Positions 42,972 to 52,961 of a stretch of DNA of 64,000 bases are shown piece by piece. Source of the DNA: Paenibacillus_E oryzisoli_A (GTDB taxonomy: Bacteria; Bacillota; Bacilli; Paenibacillales; NBRC-103111). The position numbers were made by a program, and so were the translations under genes. The DNA is taken from assembly GCF_050467285.1 (NCBI RefSeq), contig NZ_JBCMUN010000012.1:375708-439707 (forward strand). The letters run 5' to 3'. The notes under the pieces were generated by a model that made no database searches, was not told the DNA's origin, and was given only the letters and a program-made list of their open reading frames with translations. Positions within the stretch are counted from its first letter, which is position 1. Every line of letters begins with the position of its first letter.

Positions 42972-45227
42972 ATGAAGACGTTCATCTTTCGTGACAGATC
43001 GGGTTCCGTATTTATGAAGGTGTTTTATTCCTATATCCTGATCATCACTTTGCCAATGATTCTATTCGGGCTGCTCACCTATTACTGGCTGACGACCACG
43101 ATGGAGAAAGAGATGCAGGTCACCTACAGTAGTGTGGTCGAGGATATTCGCACCGAGATCGATCGTAACTTTCAAACGCTGGATATGTTCGCTGTACAGC
43201 TGTCCTACATGCCTTGGGCAACAAAGTTGATGAATATGGAAGGGCCAAGTCTCAGCTACGATCGCTTGGACATCAACTTGCTGTTAAATATTATTCAGGA
43301 GCTGCGCATCTTCCAAGCGACTTATCCGCTTGTCGATGAGATTGCGATTGATTTCAAAGGAAAAGATACGATTATCTCGACAGTCGGCAAGGACAATAGA
43401 GAACGGTTCTTCGCCGATCTGATCCGGTACCGCCGCCTGACGCCTGACGACTGGTTTGGGATGCTGGAGCAGCAGAATAATCGATCGATTCTGCCGCCAG
43501 AGGAGGTCAGCGTACTGAATCAATCGAAGCGCATGATCACTTACCTGCATTCACTTCCGCCAGGCAACTCCTCTTTTCAGGCCACGCTGTTGCTGCTCAT
43601 ACGGGAGGATATGATCCAGGAAATGCTGGGGAAGTCTGCGCTCATCAAGATGAACGGAAGCGTTTACGTTGCTGACAGGCAGGGTAATTGGCTAACGAGC
43701 TATCACGGGAACCCCGAGATACGTATGGCCTTGCTGCAGAATGAACGAGTGCCCACTTCCGGGGGGGATCTTCTGCGAATGGGGGATGGGTCTGATTATA
43801 TGGTGTATTCCTCTGCAGAGGGCGCGAATGGTTGGAGCTATAAACTGGTTGTACCGGCCAATACGCTGACAGGCAAGTTAAAAACCGTCCGGATCGTTGC
43901 TGTTGCCGTGGTTATCTTCTATCTGGTCATTGGCTTCGTCATCTCCTTCATGTTGGCGAGGCGGGATTACCGACCGATTGCCCAGATTCTGAACCTTGTC
44001 CGTACTCGGCAGCGGCCTGTCGGGAAGGATAACAACGAATATATGATTCTAGAGCAAGCGATCTATGCAATGCTGAACGATGTTGACCGCAGCGAACATG
44101 AAATTCTCTTGTACAAACCGTTCGCTCGAAATACGTGCTTGACCCGACTGCTTAAGAATGATAGAGGAACAGCGGATATCACACAGACGCTGGAGCTGCT
44201 TGACATTACATTCCCGCATGACAATTATCGGTGTCTCATCCTGCTGCTCAGTGAGGATCAACTCGTTTCGGAGTCTTTCCTTGAACTCGTGAAATCCGGG
44301 CTGGACCAGAGCATTGCTTCGATCTACTGGGTTGAACTAGACGGGCGCAGCAAGTCGATCATTCTCAACGTCGATAGTCAGCAGGCAAGTGAGCATGCGA
44401 TCCAGGTGATTTGCGAAGGGCTGTATAGTATGTCCGTCGCGTACAGGGCCATCGGCGTTGGACGGCTGTGCCAAAGCATAGACGACTTACATCGCTCCTA
44501 TGGCGAAGCGTTGCATGCGCTCGAATATCGGTTCATTCAGGAAGAAGGCTCGACACTTTACGTCGAACGATTTGCGGACACCGTTACGTGGAAGGGAACG
44601 ATCCAGGAAGAGGAGGAGTTGAAGGTGGCCATACGGAATGGCCAAGCAGAGGTTGCAGTCGAGAAAGCGCATCGTGTCGTGCGTATGGAAGTACAGACTT
44701 ATCAACTATCTCTCGATGGAATACGGTTTCTCTGCTACCGGGTGGCGACTGTCGCTCTGATTACGCTAGAGGAGCTCAATATCGCGGAATTGCCGGAAGT
44801 CAACTGGAATGAGCTGCTGCAGCAGAATGAGTTCGATGCGATGCTCACTGAGATCCGGAGGCTGTATGAAGAGGCGGTCCGGCTCGTCATTCAGGAGCGG
44901 GAAGGCCGTAATGACCACCTGATACGGGAGATTAGGCTATATTTGGAGACACATTATACCGACCAGAATTTGTCATTGACCTCGGTTGCGGACACGTTCG
45001 GCATCTCCTCGTCTTACTTGAGCCGATACTTCAAGAATCAGACCGGTACGAACTTCGTCGATTACGTGAATCGATGCCGAATCGAAGCTTCTAAGCGGCT
45101 TCTCACTGGAGAGACAACCATTCTTCAGATCGCGCAAAAGGTGGGCTTCGACAATGATATTACCTACCGGAGGCTGTTCAAAAAGTATATGGGCATCACA
45201 CCGAGCCAATACAAGGGCGCTCCTTAA
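42972..45227 (+). CDS. Membrane-bound AraC-family regulator with extracellular sensor
   Basis: 751 aa. Helix 1 (VFYSYILIITLPMILFGLLTYYW), an extracellular Cache-like domain to about residue 300, helix 2 (IVAVAVVIFYLVIGFVISFM), then a cytoplasmic linker and a C-terminal AraC HTH pair (LSLTSVADTFGISSSYLSRY and ILQIAQKVGFDNDITYRRLF) ending ITPSQYKG. This one-protein sensor/regulator class replaces a YesM/YesN pair in many Paenibacillus loci. It stands between the PHP genes and the importer and probably drives both. Confidence 0.9.
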   Translation: MKTFIFRDRSGSVFMKVFYSYILIITLPMILFGLLTYYWLTTTMEKEMQVTYSSVVEDIRTEIDRNFQTLDMFAVQLSYMPWATKLMNMEGPSLSYDRLDINLLLNIIQELRIFQATYPLVDEIAIDFKGKDTIISTVGKDNRERFFADLIRYRRLTPDDWFGMLEQQNNRSILPPEEVSVLNQSKRMITYLHSLPPGNSSFQATLLLLIREDMIQEMLGKSALIKMNGSVYVADRQGNWLTSYHGNPEIRMALLQNERVPTSGGDLLRMGDGSDYMVYSSAEGANGWSYKLVVPANTLTGKLKTVRIVAVAVVIFYLVIGFVISFMLARRDYRPIAQILNLVRTRQRPVGKDNNEYMILEQAIYAMLNDVDRSEHEILLYKPFARNTCLTRLLKNDRGTADITQTLELLDITFPHDNYRCLILLLSEDQLVSESFLELVKSGLDQSIASIYWVELDGRSKSIILNVDSQQASEHAIQVICEGLYSMSVAYRAIGVGRLCQSIDDLHRSYGEALHALEYRFIQEEGSTLYVERFADTVTWKGTIQEEEELKVAIRNGQAEVAVEKAHRVVRMEVQTYQLSLDGIRFLCYRVATVALITLEELNIAELPEVNWNELLQQNEFDAMLTEIRRLYEEAVRLVIQEREGRNDHLIREIRLYLETHYTDQNLSLTSVADTFGISSSYLSRYFKNQTGTNFVDYVNRCRIEASKRLLTGETTILQIAQKVGFDNDITYRRLFKKYMGITPSQYKGAP

Positions 45228-45441
45228 GCTTACTCGGCGGACAACAAATTTTATATGTCAAACCTCAAGCATTGTTCGTATCTCCTGTCAGCCGATTCGT
45301 ATATACTTTAGTCGTCCGGAAGCTCAAGTCCGGCTTGAATCAAGGCTGCTCGGCGATTCCGGAACGTTCGATCAGCGGAATAAGAGAAGGCATGTAACGA
45401 TCGGATTGAACAGTAACGACAACTAAGGAGGGTATATTACA

Positions 45442-47094
45442 ATGCATACAAAGAAGGTATTGGCATCAAGATTAAGCTTGGTCATGGCTATCTCCATAGC
45501 AGTTACAGCGGCAGGATGCTCATCGACAGATAAACCAACATCTACTGAACCAGTAACCGCTCCACAATCATCTTCATCTGCAGCACCGTCCGCGGGGCCG
45601 CTTAATCCAATGCCAATCGTAACTGACGGCTCGGTAACACTCACGGTAGCAGTTGCGGATAATCCGTTTGCAGCAGCCAGCTTAACTCAAAATCTTCCAG
45701 TGTGGCAAGAGATCGAGAAGGTAACCGGCGTCAAGATCAAATGGGACGTAACGCCGAGCAGCCAGTTCCAGACCGCATTGCAAACGCGACTGGCAGCAAG
45801 GACGAATTTGCCTGACATCATGTTCACGTCCTTCCCGATGTACAAGTACGGAGAAGACGGATTGCTGCTGCAGTTGGACGATCTTCTGAAGAAATACGGA
45901 CAGAATGCTGCGGAAGTGTTTAAGCAGAAGCCGCTGTTGCCTGCGTTGATGAAAACGCCGGAAGGTAAAACTTATCATCTGTCTGGAACTCGAGACGAGG
46001 AGGTCGCTGCTGGCCCTTATGGCTGGCTCATTCGCAAGGATTGGCTGACTAAGCTGAATCTAAAGGAACCAGTTACAGTCGATGATTGGTATAACGTCTT
46101 GAAAGCGTTTAAAGAGAAGGATCCGAACGGCAACGGCAAGGCCGACGAAATTCCGATGACCAACTACAATGGAGTCTCCCAGCTCTATTATTGGGGTAAT
46201 GCTTGGGGATTGCATCTGCGAACGAGCGACGGCTTCTATCCGGATGCGAAAGGTAAGATACAATATGAGTGGCTCGACCCGCGGGCGAAGGAAATGGTCG
46301 TCTTCCTAAACAAGCTCATCAAGGAAGGCTTGCTTGATATGGAGTTCGCAGTGAACAATAAGGATCAACTGACCTCCAAAATTATCCGCAGCTTATCTGG
46401 CGCCTCATTGGCATGGCAGGAGTCCAATACGCTCTGGAACAATAAGCTGAAGGAAGCTGGCGAAGCCAATCCGCAATGGTTGATGGCAATGCCGCCCGCA
46501 GGACCAAACGGCTATAAGGGCCATATTGAGACGACTTGGTTAGGGAACGGCAATGCAGTGATCAATAAGGATTCTAAAAATGCCGAAATCGCTTTCCGCT
46601 GGCTGGACTATGTGGTCTACAGTATGGAGAATTCCAAGCGTGCCACACTTGGCGTGGAAGGTAAATCGTATACGATACAGAACGGAAAACCCGTGTTTAC
46701 TGATTTCGTCCTGTCTAACCCGAACGGATTAGGGCCAGTGGAAGCGATTCGCTCGATTGGCGGTTGGCAGTTGAACAGTATGGTCATGAAGAAGGAATTC
46801 GTATCCATGCTCAAGCTAACGGATGCGACTTTAATGGAGCGTGCCAAACAGATTGAACCCTACATAGTGCCTGTCGTCGAATTTGCCATCCCGACAGAAG
46901 ATGAATTCTCCAAATTGAACCGCAAGCTGACGGACATCTCGACGTATAAAGATGAAATGGTTACCAAATTTATCCTCGGCCAAGAGCCGATCGAGAAGTG
47001 GGACAGCTTCACGAAGCAGATCAAGGATATTGGCATCGCCGATGTGCTTTCCATCCGGCAAGCCCAGTATGACCGTCTGCAGGCTAATAAATAA
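45442..47094 (+). CDS. Extracellular solute-binding lipoprotein of the second importer
   Basis: 550 aa. Lipoprotein signal ending AVTAAGCSST, then a Ser/Thr/Pro-rich tether and a bilobed binding domain (LIRKDWLTKLNLKEPVTVDD, KEKDPNGNGKADEIPMTNY). AAGGAGG is well placed. It feeds the two permeases downstream. No ATPase gene lies here, so a shared MsmX-like ATPase is presumed. It shares only general family likeness with the 18-kb binding protein, so the two importers probably take different oligosaccharides. Confidence 0.92.
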   Translation: MHTKKVLASRLSLVMAISIAVTAAGCSSTDKPTSTEPVTAPQSSSSAAPSAGPLNPMPIVTDGSVTLTVAVADNPFAAASLTQNLPVWQEIEKVTGVKIKWDVTPSSQFQTALQTRLAARTNLPDIMFTSFPMYKYGEDGLLLQLDDLLKKYGQNAAEVFKQKPLLPALMKTPEGKTYHLSGTRDEEVAAGPYGWLIRKDWLTKLNLKEPVTVDDWYNVLKAFKEKDPNGNGKADEIPMTNYNGVSQLYYWGNAWGLHLRTSDGFYPDAKGKIQYEWLDPRAKEMVVFLNKLIKEGLLDMEFAVNNKDQLTSKIIRSLSGASLAWQESNTLWNNKLKEAGEANPQWLMAMPPAGPNGYKGHIETTWLGNGNAVINKDSKNAEIAFRWLDYVVYSMENSKRATLGVEGKSYTIQNGKPVFTDFVLSNPNGLGPVEAIRSIGGWQLNSMVMKKEFVSMLKLTDATLMERAKQIEPYIVPVVEFAIPTEDEFSKLNRKLTDISTYKDEMVTKFILGQEPIEKWDSFTKQIKDIGIADVLSIRQAQYDRLQANK

Positions 47095-47162
47095 ACTTAA
47101 ATTACATGGTGGGCGGGAGCACTCAGCGATCGCCCCGACCATGTCGAGGAGAGAAATGCCCC

Positions 47163-48134
47163 ATGATGAACAACTCCCCAAGCATGCCGTCGCCCGCTAA
47201 ATCGGAACGATTGACTCCGGAAACTCGCAGCAGCAGGTACAGAAAGCTGTTGGCTCGGGATAAATATTTGTTGCTCATGACACTGCCAGTTATTCTATAT
47301 TTCCTGATTTTTCATTATGTGCCGATGTATGGCATGATCATGGCATTTAATAACTTCTCGCCGACGCGGGGAATCTGGAACAGCGAATGGGTAGGCTTAC
47401 GCTGGTTCGAGGAGTTCTTCAACTCCATTTATGCGTTCAGGCTGATCAAAAACGTGCTGTTGCTAAATCTGTACAATGTGTTGTGGGGCTTTCCGATTCC
47501 AATTATATTCGCCTTGTTGTTGAACGAGGTAAGGCGCCAGGTGTTCAAGCGTTTCATCCAGTCGGTCAGCTATATGCCGCACTTCATCTCCGTCGTCGTC
47601 ATCGTCGGGATGACCGTGACGTTCCTGTCGCCGAATAGCGGCATCGTGAATGCAGGACTTGAGTGGCTGGGAATGGAGAAGATCAATTTCCTGAGTGAAG
47701 GCTCCTGGTTCCGTACGATCTACATCGGCACCGATATCTGGGCAGGCTTCGGATACAATTCCATCCTTTACCTGGCGGCGATCGCAGCGATCGATCCCCA
47801 GTTGTACGAAGCGGCCAAGATCGACGGTGCCGACCGATGGAAGCAGATGCTTCATGTGACGCTGCCCGGGATCGCCTCCACCATCGTCATTCTGCTCATT
47901 TTACAGTTGGGACGGATGATGAGTGTCGGCTTCGAGAAGATCATTCTTCTCTATAATCCGGCTACGTATGGAGTCTCTGACGTGATCTCCACCTATGTCT
48001 ATCGGATCGGTCTGGTCGGGGGGGAATACAGTTTCGCCACCGCGGTCGATCTACTGAATGCGGTCATTAATTGCATCCTGATTGTCACCTTTAATCGATT
48101 GTCGAGAAAATGGACATCCATATCTTTATGGTGA
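47163..48134 (+). CDS. ABC sugar transporter permease, LplB/YteP type
   Basis: 323 aa, six helices starting YLLLMTLPVILYFLIF, with EAAKIDGADRWKQMLHVTLP as the EAA loop. A longer frame begins at 47106, but GAGGAGAG lies 9 bases before ATG 47163 (47166 is equally possible). It pairs with the permease that follows after 13 bp. Confidence 0.9.
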   Translation: MMNNSPSMPSPAKSERLTPETRSSRYRKLLARDKYLLLMTLPVILYFLIFHYVPMYGMIMAFNNFSPTRGIWNSEWVGLRWFEEFFNSIYAFRLIKNVLLLNLYNVLWGFPIPIIFALLLNEVRRQVFKRFIQSVSYMPHFISVVVIVGMTVTFLSPNSGIVNAGLEWLGMEKINFLSEGSWFRTIYIGTDIWAGFGYNSILYLAAIAAIDPQLYEAAKIDGADRWKQMLHVTLPGIASTIVILLILQLGRMMSVGFEKIILLYNPATYGVSDVISTYVYRIGLVGGEYSFATAVDLLNAVINCILIVTFNRLSRKWTSISLW

Positions 48135-48147
48135 GAAGGAGCCAGTA

Positions 48148-49026
48148 ATGAATACTACTTTTCAATCAACGAACAAATGGATTGATGTCCTCATCACCGG
48201 CATCATGATTTTCATTATCGCTATATGTCTATATCCCCTTGTGTTTGTATTCAGCATGTCGATCAGCGACCCGCTCGCTGCCGCAAGGCAAGAGGTGTGG
48301 CTGTGGCCCAAGGGTTTCTCGCTGCAGTCCTATAAGCTGGTGATGGACAATCCGGATCTGTGGACCTCGTATGGGAATACGATATTTTATACAGTTGTGG
48401 GCACAGCTGTCAATGTGGTCATGACGATCCTAATCGCATTTCCGCTGTCTCGCAAAAGCTTCGTAATCCGCGTGCCGTTGACATTGTTCATCGTCTTTAC
48501 CATGCTGTTCAAGGGAGGCATTATTCCATCATTCATTCTCATCAATCATCTAGGCTTGTATGACACGAGATTAATTCTGATCCTGCTCGGAGCCGTAGGG
48601 GTATGGTACGTCATTATCGCCCGGACGTACTTCGAATCGCTGCCGGAATCTATGTTCGAGTCTGCGAAGATCGACGGTGCGAACGATATGGTCATCCTGT
48701 GGCGGATTGTCGTTCCGTTGTCCATGCCGATCATCGCAGTTTTAATCCTGTTCTATGCGGTCGAGCATTGGAACAGCTACTTCAGTGCGCTAATCTATCT
48801 GCCCAGCAAGGAACTGCAACCGCTGCAACTGTTTCTCGTAAAAGTACTTGTGGAGAATACGCAGAGTTTAGCTGATTCGATTCTCATGAGCGAGGAGAAA
48901 AGCCTGGCCATTATGCAGGTGAAATATTCGATCATTATCGTGTCCACCTTGCCGATTCTGTGTGTATATCCGTTCCTGCAGAAATATTTCGTCAAAGGTG
49001 TTATGATCGGGGCGATCAAAGGCTGA
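48148..49026 (+). CDS. ABC sugar transporter permease, YtcP type
   Basis: 292 aa, six helices, EAA loop ESAKIDGANDMVILWRIVVP and the family tail PFLQKYFVKGVMIGAIKG. AAGGAG precedes ATG 48148; an extension to 48082 would overlap the first permease. Completes the importer encoded from 45442. Confidence 0.9.
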   Translation: MNTTFQSTNKWIDVLITGIMIFIIAICLYPLVFVFSMSISDPLAAARQEVWLWPKGFSLQSYKLVMDNPDLWTSYGNTIFYTVVGTAVNVVMTILIAFPLSRKSFVIRVPLTLFIVFTMLFKGGIIPSFILINHLGLYDTRLILILLGAVGVWYVIIARTYFESLPESMFESAKIDGANDMVILWRIVVPLSMPIIAVLILFYAVEHWNSYFSALIYLPSKELQPLQLFLVKVLVENTQSLADSILMSEEKSLAIMQVKYSIIIVSTLPILCVYPFLQKYFVKGVMIGAIKG

Positions 49027-49161
49027 GATTGCCCACGTGCACACAACATTCAATAAGAGTGAGTAGATGCTCTAGCTTCGAAGGCCTGAAACTCGTTGTG
49101 GAGCTGGGAAATCACGTTATTTCACTGGCCGGTACAAATATTTTAACAGGAGAGAAATGAC

Positions 49162-49854
49162 ATGAGAATCTTACTCATCAGGCACGCCGATCCGGATTAT
49201 CCCAATGATACAATTACGGCAACGGGGCATTTGGAAGCGCAGGCACTCGCTCAAAGACTGGCGAAGGAAGGGATTGACCGGATATACAGCTCACCGATCA
49301 ACCGTGCGGTCCATACGATGCAATATACAGCGGAGCTGCTAGGCATCGAACCGGTTATTGAACCGTGGACACGCGAATTGAGTTTAAATTCCTATGATTA
49401 CTCCGGTGGAAAATGCGCGGCCTGGAATATTCCCGGCGAAATCGTTAGGGCCGTCCAACCGTACCCCAGCCATGAAATATGGCCGGAACGAGACCCTTTT
49501 CGCGATTATGCACAGACTTACGAACAGCTCAAAGTGAATTCTGACGATTTTTTCAGGCGTTTTGGATATGAAAGAGAAGATGGCCGATACCGCATATTGT
49601 CGTCTAATCGCGAAACATTCGCCGTATTTTGCCATCATGGGTTTGGTACGACTTGGTTGGCCCATTTACTTGAGCTTCCTTTGCCGCTCGTCTGGAGCGG
49701 ATTTTGGCTTCCGCCAAGCTCTGTTACTACGATTGTGTTCGAGGAGAGAAGCGAGGATTGGGCGGTTCCCCGCTGTATCGGTCTTGGCAGTATATCTCAC
49801 TTGCATGAGGCAGGGCTGGGATTCTCGACGGCAGGGCTTTTTCCGAACTTATAG
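49162..49854 (+). CDS. Histidine phosphatase superfamily protein
   Basis: 230 aa. LLIRHADPDYP is the RHxx phosphohistidine motif with Ala-Asp in place of Gly-Glu, and AVFCHHGFGTTW carries the second active-site His. IYSSPINRAVHTMQYTAELL is the usual following helix. It should remove phosphate from a sugar phosphate or similar small molecule in the cytoplasm. AGGAGAG precedes the ATG. It follows the importer genes after 135 bp with no terminator seen, so it may belong to that operon. Confidence 0.88.
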   Translation: MRILLIRHADPDYPNDTITATGHLEAQALAQRLAKEGIDRIYSSPINRAVHTMQYTAELLGIEPVIEPWTRELSLNSYDYSGGKCAAWNIPGEIVRAVQPYPSHEIWPERDPFRDYAQTYEQLKVNSDDFFRRFGYEREDGRYRILSSNRETFAVFCHHGFGTTWLAHLLELPLPLVWSGFWLPPSSVTTIVFEERSEDWAVPRCIGLGSISHLHEAGLGFSTAGLFPNL

Positions 49855-49913
49855 GTCCAGTTGAAAACGAGCGATCCGTGGGTGTGGCATAACATTTACA
49901 ATGAATCGAAGAT

Positions 49914-50630
49914 GCCCCTTGACACCTGCCGACACGTCCTCCGGGCTATGGACATATGTTGAACCGTTCTTAGCATAGAAAGGAGTCACGAGCCGGCAAG
50001 GGAAAAAGGGCAATTCCGGGCGCATCCATCATTACGTGCACGAACCGCCCGCAATTTTTCAACAATATTGTGCGCAATTTTCAAAGGCAGCTCTATCCGG
50101 CGAAGGAGCTCATTATCATTTTAAATCAGGATAGCATGCCGCTTGCCGAATACCGCCGCAAAGTGCGTGGCGTGCCGAACGTCCGCGTCTACCAGGTCGC
50201 CGAGCGAACGTCGCTCGGGCAATGCCTTAACTGCGGCATCGTCAAGTCACACTTCCCGTTTGATTGCCAAATTTGATGATGACGATTATTACTCGCCGTA
50301 CTACTTGCGTGAGCAAGTGAAGGCGCTCTATCGCACCCGCAGCGACATCGTCGGCCTGCCTGCCTCATCTATTTAACGGCATCCAAGCAACTGCTGATTC
50401 GTTCGCCGCATGATCGCGACAAAGAGGTGGAATTCGTGCAGGGCGGCACGATTATGTTCCGCCGCCGCGTGCTTCGTAAAGTGCAATTTCCGGATCGGTC
50501 GCAGTCATGGCTTCAAAACGTAAGCCACCACACCGTTCAATTACGTCTACATCCGCCGAAAAAATAAAAAAAGCCATACCTGGCGCGTCCAGGATGACTA
50601 TTATCGCAATGGCGGTCAAATGATCGGCGT
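49914..50630 (+). pseudogene. Decayed family 2 glycosyltransferase, copy 2
   Basis: Aligns along its length to 35950-36621. The start codon has become AAG (CCGGCAAGG against CCGGCATGG in copy 1). NNIVRNFQRQ, LIIILNQDSMPLAEYRRKVR, SLGQCLNCG and, after a shift, FDDDDYYSPYYLREQVKALY are readable, keeping the metal-binding segment that copy 1 lost. Further shifts and small deletions separate LLIRSPHDRDKEVEFVQGG and YVYIRRK. It ends 12 bp from the stop of the convergent kinase gene. Confidence 0.8.
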
Positions 50631-50642
50631 GTTAAAGCAGTC

Positions 50643-52178
50643 TCACCTCGGCGTAATCGTAAAGATTACGCCGTTTTTCTCTCTATTTTGCGCATCGATC
50701 GCCAGCCCGTGGTGGTCCATGATTTGTTTGACGATGGCCAGACCAAGTCCAAATTGCCCATCCCCGCCGGTTCGGAACGGTTCGAACAGGCTGTCGCGAA
50801 TCGCCTCGTCGAGCGGCGGACCGTCGTTGAAGATGCGGACCTCTAACTGCCCTCCTTCGGAGCGGAGCACGACCCCGATGCAGCTTTCGGCATAGCGAAG
50901 CTGGTTATCGAGCAAATTTTCGAGTGCGATTTTCCACTGCTCGGGATCCCCCTCCAGCGTGCAGGGCGCGAGCGCCAGCTCCCACGCGACTTCAGGTCTC
51001 CGATACCGCAGCCGCTCCACGACATCGCAGACAACCGCCTTCAGGTCAAACGCCGCAAACGGCTTCTCTTTCACCGTTAAATAGTTCAGCTTGTTGAGCA
51101 GCAGGAGATCGCGAATCCGTTTTTCCAGCCGTTCGCCTTCCTTCATAATGACATCGAGGCTCGCGCTGAGCGTGCCCTTAGGAAAAACGCCGTCCTGAAT
51201 CGACTGCACATAGCTGCGGATGACCATGACAGGCGTTTTCAGCTCATGAGACGTATGCTGGAGAAAAAACTGCTGCGCCCTGTCCTGCCGGACAAGCCGC
51301 TGCCGCATGGACTCAATGGCCCGGCCGAGGCGGCCAATCTCGTCTTTGCGGCCGGTCTCCACCGGATCGTGCCAGTCCCGCTTGGCCATTCGCCCGACAA
51401 ACCGCTCCATCTGAACGAGCGGACGCGTGAAATAGCGGGCGATGCCCAGGCATGGCAGCCAGCTCAGCACGATCAGAACGACCATGATCATCATCAGCCG
51501 GATGAACATCGTCATCACCAGATCGTTGCGGTAATTGCCCCAGGCATAGGAAACTAGATAGCTGGGCGTGCCTTGAACCATTTCTTTTCGAATCACATAG
51601 AAAATGCTTCGGTCATCAATGCTGCGCGTGTACTTGGCAACGGGTTGGACCTGCGCGTAAGCGTCCTTTTCCATCGCGGAGACGAAAGCTTCCGAACTGC
51701 TTGCACTTGCCGTTAACGTTGCCGCAGGCGCGGGTTCTGGATTGTCGGCTTCGGCCGAACCCTGAATCATGAAATGGCGGATGGAAGGACCGGTGACCGT
51801 CGTTCCGCTTTGAATGGAGACGACGGAAGGCTGGGTGGTCAGACCGCTGTCGGCTGGAACGGGAGCGGGAACGGGCTGACTGCTGCCCGATTCAAGAAGA
51901 AGAGGCGCTTGCAGTGTTGCAACGGGTTTGGCTTCTATCGTCTGGGTCTGCATCGGAATCGCAGGCAGCGTAAGGCTTGGCACGGATACAAGGCTCGTCG
52001 TCTCGATCTGAATGCCTTTTTGCGTATCCAGGAGAATATCGTACAGTTGCTCGGTAAAAAAACCTTTTAACGTCCAAGGCAGAAGAATCGCCAAGGATCC
52101 AAAAATGACAATCGTGAGCGCCGCGAAAGCGCCCCACAATTTTACGGCCAGCGGCCAGCTTCCGATCCGCAGTCTCAT
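50643..52178 (-). CDS. Sensor histidine kinase (EnvZ/HAMP class)
   Basis: 511 aa. Helix 1 (LWGAFAALTIVIFGSLAILL), an extracellular domain of about 190 residues with a Pro/Ala/Thr-rich stretch, helix 2 (LMMIMVVLIVLSWLPCLGIA), HAMP, then HTSHELKTPVMVIRSY (His311) and an ATPase domain (NLLDNQLRYAE, GLGLAIVKQIMDHHGL). Start ATG overlaps the response-regulator stop as ATGA. The extracellular linker resembles one in the secreted protein encoded first in this operon, hinting that the kinase may monitor it. Confidence 0.92.
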   Translation of the reverse strand: MRLRIGSWPLAVKLWGAFAALTIVIFGSLAILLPWTLKGFFTEQLYDILLDTQKGIQIETTSLVSVPSLTLPAIPMQTQTIEAKPVATLQAPLLLESGSSQPVPAPVPADSGLTTQPSVVSIQSGTTVTGPSIRHFMIQGSAEADNPEPAPAATLTASASSSEAFVSAMEKDAYAQVQPVAKYTRSIDDRSIFYVIRKEMVQGTPSYLVSYAWGNYRNDLVMTMFIRLMMIMVVLIVLSWLPCLGIARYFTRPLVQMERFVGRMAKRDWHDPVETGRKDEIGRLGRAIESMRQRLVRQDRAQQFFLQHTSHELKTPVMVIRSYVQSIQDGVFPKGTLSASLDVIMKEGERLEKRIRDLLLLNKLNYLTVKEKPFAAFDLKAVVCDVVERLRYRRPEVAWELALAPCTLEGDPEQWKIALENLLDNQLRYAESCIGVVLRSEGGQLEVRIFNDGPPLDEAIRDSLFEPFRTGGDGQFGLGLAIVKQIMDHHGLAIDAQNREKNGVIFTITPR

Positions 52179-52870
52179 GCTTTCGCCATCCTATACCCGT
52201 ACCCGTATACGGTTTCTAACGGCAGCTCCGGCAGCTTGCGGCGCAGCCTCCTGACCAAGTCGTCAACCACGCGATCCGTGCCAAAATAATCCCCGCCCCA
52301 CACCGCGCTGAGCACCTGCTCACGTTCAAGAACCTGCCCCAGATGCCGGTAAAAATATAGCAGCAGCTCGAACTCCTTGGCTGTCAGCTCGAGCGGTCGG
52401 CCCTGCCCGTCTTTGACGGAGCGGGCGAGCTCGTCGATCGCATAAGAAGCGATCGTTGGCAGCTTCGCGGGCTGCTCCACCGGCGCAGCCGAACCGGCCG
52501 CTTGTCCGGCGTAGACGCGCTCCAGCAGCTTTCGCGTGCGAATGACCAGCTCCCGCGGCAAAAAAGGCTTGGGCATGTAATCGTCGCTGCCCAGCTCAAG
52601 GCCGATGACGCGATCGATGTCCGCATCGCGCGCCGAGACGAAAATCACCGGCATGGCAGGGAGATCCGCCTTAATTTCACGAATGAGCTGAAAACCGTCC
52701 ACGCCCGGCAGCATAATATCGAGGACCCACAGGTCCGGCCGCTCCGCAATCGCGTCTCGCGCGGAAATGCCGTCTGGGAACGAGCGCACCTGCCACCCCT
52801 CTTTTTCCAAATATGCGGCCAGCAAGCCTCTCAAATGCTCTTCATCTTCTACTAAAAAAATACGATACAA
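52175..52870 (-). CDS. OmpR/PhoB-family response regulator
   Basis: 231 aa. Receiver with acidic pocket VEDEEH, phosphoacceptor Asp51 in LWVLDIMLPGVDGF and Lys in YMPKPFLPRE; then a winged helix with LTAKEFELLLYFYRH and TVYGYGYRM. The frame opens at GTG 52882, but AGGTG is 9 bases before TTG 52870, which also gives the usual receiver N-terminus. Encoded between the secreted protein and its kinase. Confidence 0.9.
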   Translation of the reverse strand: MYRIFLVEDEEHLRGLLAAYLEKEGWQVRSFPDGISARDAIAERPDLWVLDIMLPGVDGFQLIREIKADLPAMPVIFVSARDADIDRVIGLELGSDDYMPKPFLPRELVIRTRKLLERVYAGQAAGSAAPVEQPAKLPTIASYAIDELARSVKDGQGRPLELTAKEFELLLYFYRHLGQVLEREQVLSAVWGGDYFGTDRVVDDLVRRLRRKLPELPLETVYGYGYRMAKA

Positions 52871-52961
52871 GGCCGTTGGCACCTGCCTTTCAATAATAGG
52901 GAAAAGTGGAGCCGGCCTCCCTTACGAAGTGAGCCGGTTCCACTGTAAACGTCGATATCTG